In this document: positions 4,545 to 6,601 of the stretch, piece after piece
Layout of the letters: each line of letters begins with the position of its first letter
Position numbering within the stretch: position 1 is the first letter of the stretch
Assembly: GCA_020719105.1 (NCBI GenBank)
Contig: DYQV01000087.1
Coordinates: forward strand, 1 to 6,601
Length of the DNA: 6,601 bases
Direction of reading: 5' to 3'
Source of the DNA: Rikenella microfusus
GTDB taxonomy: Bacteria; Bacteroidota; Bacteroidia; Bacteroidales; SZUA-534
Made by a program: the position numbers and the translations under genes
Notes under the pieces: model-generated
What the model was told of the DNA's origin: nothing
The model's database searches: none
Seen by the model: only the letters and a program-made list of their open reading frames with translations

Positions 4545-6434
4545 ATGGTCAAAATGCCTGCTCGTATGCTCATTAACTTTTTCATTCTTTTGCTGTTAAG
4601 TAACTTGATGTCGTGCAGCGATAATTCAGCGGAAAAAAAAGGAGTGGCTTTCCGTCAGAAGATAGACTCTGTAATTAAGGGTGAGAATCCAGATTTTGAT
4701 AGCTATGGAAACAATACGGTTAATGCCCTTTTGGTTTTGCCCGCGAATCCGGCTTCCGGAGAAGGGTTCCGAATTTTAGCAACAGGAGGGAAAAACATAG
4801 GGAAAGCGAAAATTATTGTCACAGGTCCGTCGGGGAATTTAGAATCTCAGAATTATAAATTAGGCGACGAATTGCCTTATTGGCGAATAGATGATTTTAC
4901 GGCAAGTACTGTCGGCAAGTATAAAGCGACCTTGTTAATAGATAAAAAAGAAGTAAGCAGTTTGGAATTTGAAATTGCACTGCGGATGGCAAAACCTCAG
5001 AAAACTGGGGTTTGGAAAACCACCCGTGGCTGGGACAGTGCGATGGAGACCATCTACTCCGCTTGGGTAAATGCTTTGTTCCAGAGATGTAACGAACAAA
5101 CATCGTGGAATGCTTTGCATGAGGTGACACAGAATAAGGAGCGCAATTTTCTTTACAATTATCTTTCTTTAGATGAAGATGATCCAACCGGAAAAATAAA
5201 AGTAATTATGGAACCCGACTGTGCCGACAATCCATTTTACCTTAGGGCTTATTTTTCATGGAAACTGGGTCTGCCGTTTGGATGCCATATATGCGATCGG
5301 GGATATTTGGGACGCAATCCCCGTCCCTTTGCCTGGATGACCAATGAATCATCCAACACCAAAAACAATCCGGTATTAGCATTCAATTCCTATTTGCGTT
5401 CTGTTATGAACTGGGTTCATTCCGGTACAGCGCGAACGGCACTCGATGATGAAAAGTCAGATTATTATCCATTACCACTGAAGCGGGAAGCGCTGCGGCC
5501 CGGTACGGTTTATGCCGACCCCTATGGGCACACACTGATTCTGATAAGCTGGGTTCCTCAAACCAAAGACCATCCGGGAAGATTACTGGCCGTAGATGCC
5601 CAACCCGATAAAACCATAGCCATAAAACGGTTTTGGAAAGGAAATTTTTTGTTTAGCACGTCTGAAGTAATCGGAGAACCTGGATTTAAAGCTTTCCGTC
5701 CCATTTCATTTTCAAAGGATAAACTGGGTCTGATGCCATTCATTGCGTTGAACGATTCAGCCGGGTATGTCCCATTTTCTTTGCAGCAGCGGAAAATGGA
5801 GCGTGAGGTTTTCTATCATACCATGGAACGGATTATTAACTCAAATCCTCTTGATCCCAAAGTAGCCCTAATGGATTTGATTCAGGCACTGCATGAGCAG
5901 TTGTTGGTCCGTGTGAAATCAGTGGCTACGGGTGAAGCTTATTTTCAGAAGCATCCGGGAGTGGTAATTCCAATGCCCTCAAATGCCAACGGGGTGTTTC
6001 AAGCCTTGGGTCAATGGGAAGATTTTTCGACTCCAAACCGCGATTTACGTCTTCTGATTGCCATGGATGCCGTGATTGGTTTCCCTGAACGGGTAGTCAA
6101 CTATCCGGAAGATTATAACATTTCAAAATCAAGCCCTCCCGAAGAGACCAAGCAACATCTTCAGGCGCTTCTGGATCAAACGGTTGCCGAACTTTCGATA
6201 ACGTATTCCCGTTCCGATGGCTCGGAAAAGAAACTCACCCTAGCAGAAATCCTTAAAAGAAGCGATGCTTTTGAGATGGCTTACAATCCGAACGATGGAA
6301 TTGAAATCCGTTGGGGTGCTCCTGAGAATAGCGAAGAACGTTCCACTTGCCACCGACATGCACCTGCAAACCAGAAAAAAACCATGGAATCGGTGCGGCA
6401 TTGGTTCACTAAGAGACTACATCCACCCACATAA
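4545..6434 (+). CDS. Lipoprotein with transglutaminase-like Cys-His-Asp core, function unknown
   Basis: A 629-residue protein I cannot assign to a named family with certainty. The N-terminus (K and R residues, hydrophobic 9-21, LMSC with Cys24) is a lipoprotein signal, so the protein is membrane-anchored outside the cytoplasm. Starting at 4545 keeps the basic n-region; the in-frame ATG at 4566 would lose it. Residues about 55-147 look like a beta-sandwich or Ig-like domain (regular strands, PSGN turn). Residues about 160-390 form a central domain with Cys226 (PDCADNPFYLRAYFSWKLG), His329 (YGHTLILISW) and Asp351 (AVDAQPD), in the order and surroundings expected of a transglutaminase-like or papain-fold catalytic triad. 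A mostly helical C-terminal region follows, ending in a striking TCHRHAP motif (601-607). Codon use resembles the neighbours and no frameshift is seen. It follows the murein-peptide genes on the same strand after 274 nt, so a role as a peptidase or amidase acting on wall peptides is plausible but unproven. Confidence 0.85.
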   Translation: MVKMPARMLINFFILLLLSNLMSCSDNSAEKKGVAFRQKIDSVIKGENPDFDSYGNNTVNALLVLPANPASGEGFRILATGGKNIGKAKIIVTGPSGNLESQNYKLGDELPYWRIDDFTASTVGKYKATLLIDKKEVSSLEFEIALRMAKPQKTGVWKTTRGWDSAMETIYSAWVNALFQRCNEQTSWNALHEVTQNKERNFLYNYLSLDEDDPTGKIKVIMEPDCADNPFYLRAYFSWKLGLPFGCHICDRGYLGRNPRPFAWMTNESSNTKNNPVLAFNSYLRSVMNWVHSGTARTALDDEKSDYYPLPLKREALRPGTVYADPYGHTLILISWVPQTKDHPGRLLAVDAQPDKTIAIKRFWKGNFLFSTSEVIGEPGFKAFRPISFSKDKLGLMPFIALNDSAGYVPFSLQQRKMEREVFYHTMERIINSNPLDPKVALMDLIQALHEQLLVRVKSVATGEAYFQKHPGVVIPMPSNANGVFQALGQWEDFSTPNRDLRLLIAMDAVIGFPERVVNYPEDYNISKSSPPEETKQHLQALLDQTVAELSITYSRSDGSEKKLTLAEILKRSDAFEMAYNPNDGIEIRWGAPENSEERSTCHRHAPANQKKTMESVRHWFTKRLHPPT

Positions 6435-6520
6435 TGTTGTTCAATTAAGTTTATGGAAAGAAAGGAACCGTTAAAGTGCCTTCTGGTGATTTGCAAAAAA
6501 GAATAAAACTTTTGAAATTA

Positions 6521-6601
6521 CCTCTGTGGAACTTTGTGAATCCTCAGTGCAACTCTGTGTTACCGTATTAAAAAGCTGTTGCACAAAGAGGCACAAAGTT
6601 A
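6521..6601. repeat. Short-period CTTTGTG/CTCTGTG repeat with inverted copies, cut by the window edge
   Basis: Four degenerate 10-11-nt units follow each other at 6521-6562 (CCTCTGTGGAA, CTTTGTGAAT, CCTCAGTGCAA, CTCTGTGTTA). After an 18-nt spacer, two units appear in the opposite orientation (GCACAAAGAG, GCACAAAGTTA at 6581-6601). The period is close to one DNA helical turn. Similar CTTTGTG-type tracts are scattered between genes in many bacteria. The array continues past the window. The preceding 6435-6520 shows no gene and no clear terminator after the lipoprotein. Confidence 0.55.

Noticed and set aside
6453..6506. 17-residue frame (starting MERKEP) after the lipoprotein
   Set aside because: Too short, with no initiation signal or recognisable feature; it probably arises by chance.
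6521..6601. CRISPR-like array
   Set aside because: Units are 10-11 nt, degenerate and directly abutting, with no unique spacers, and the last two are inverted.

Overview
The window looks like a piece of a Bacteroidota chromosome, probably an environmental Bacteroidales or a relative. The evidence is indirect. The start codons lack Shine-Dalgarno sequences, and a TAnnTTTG-type -7 element lies before the second gene. One enzyme has a typical Bacteroidota-style Tat leader (NRRDFIRTTG), and there is a Sec leader ending in FAQ and a lipobox ending in LMSC. The gaps between genes hold several palindromic or short-period repeats. No ribosomal or other phylogenetic marker is present, so this placement is an inference.

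All four genes are on the + strand. (1) 130-1530 encodes an APC-superfamily (LAT-like) amino acid permease. (2) 1929-3110 encodes a secreted YkfC-like NlpC/P60 endopeptidase with two SH3b-like domains. (3) 3122-4270 encodes a dipeptide epimerase of the enolase superfamily (L-Ala-D/L-Glu epimerase type) with a twin-arginine signal peptide. It starts 11 nt after gene 2 and is clearly its operon partner. (4) 4545-6434 encodes a large, poorly characterised lipoprotein whose centre carries a Cys-His-Asp arrangement like that of transglutaminase-like or papain-fold enzymes.

The gaps are structured. Region 1529-1825 is a MITE-like element with about 30-nt terminal inverted repeats and ACAATT on both sides. 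Its insertion appears to have split and rebuilt the stop codon of the permease gene. Region 4337-4480 is a second, GC-rich element with two arms in inverted orientation. The window begins (1-18) and ends (6521-6601) in short-period repeats built on TTCGTG and CTTTGTG units. A perfect 8-bp inverted repeat (101-125) lies immediately before the permease start codon.

Together the genes suggest murein-peptide salvage. The NlpC/P60 enzyme would cut D-Glu from diaminopimelate in muropeptides and release L-Ala-D-Glu. The epimerase would convert this to L-Ala-L-Glu. Peptidases would then free the amino acids, and the permease could import them. The unusual point is location: every enzyme here carries an export signal (Sec, Tat, lipoprotein), whereas the model E. 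coli and B. subtilis epimerases are cytoplasmic. This points to an extracytoplasmic version of the pathway, with the uncharacterised lipoprotein as a possible extra component. That model is inference from sequence and gene order.
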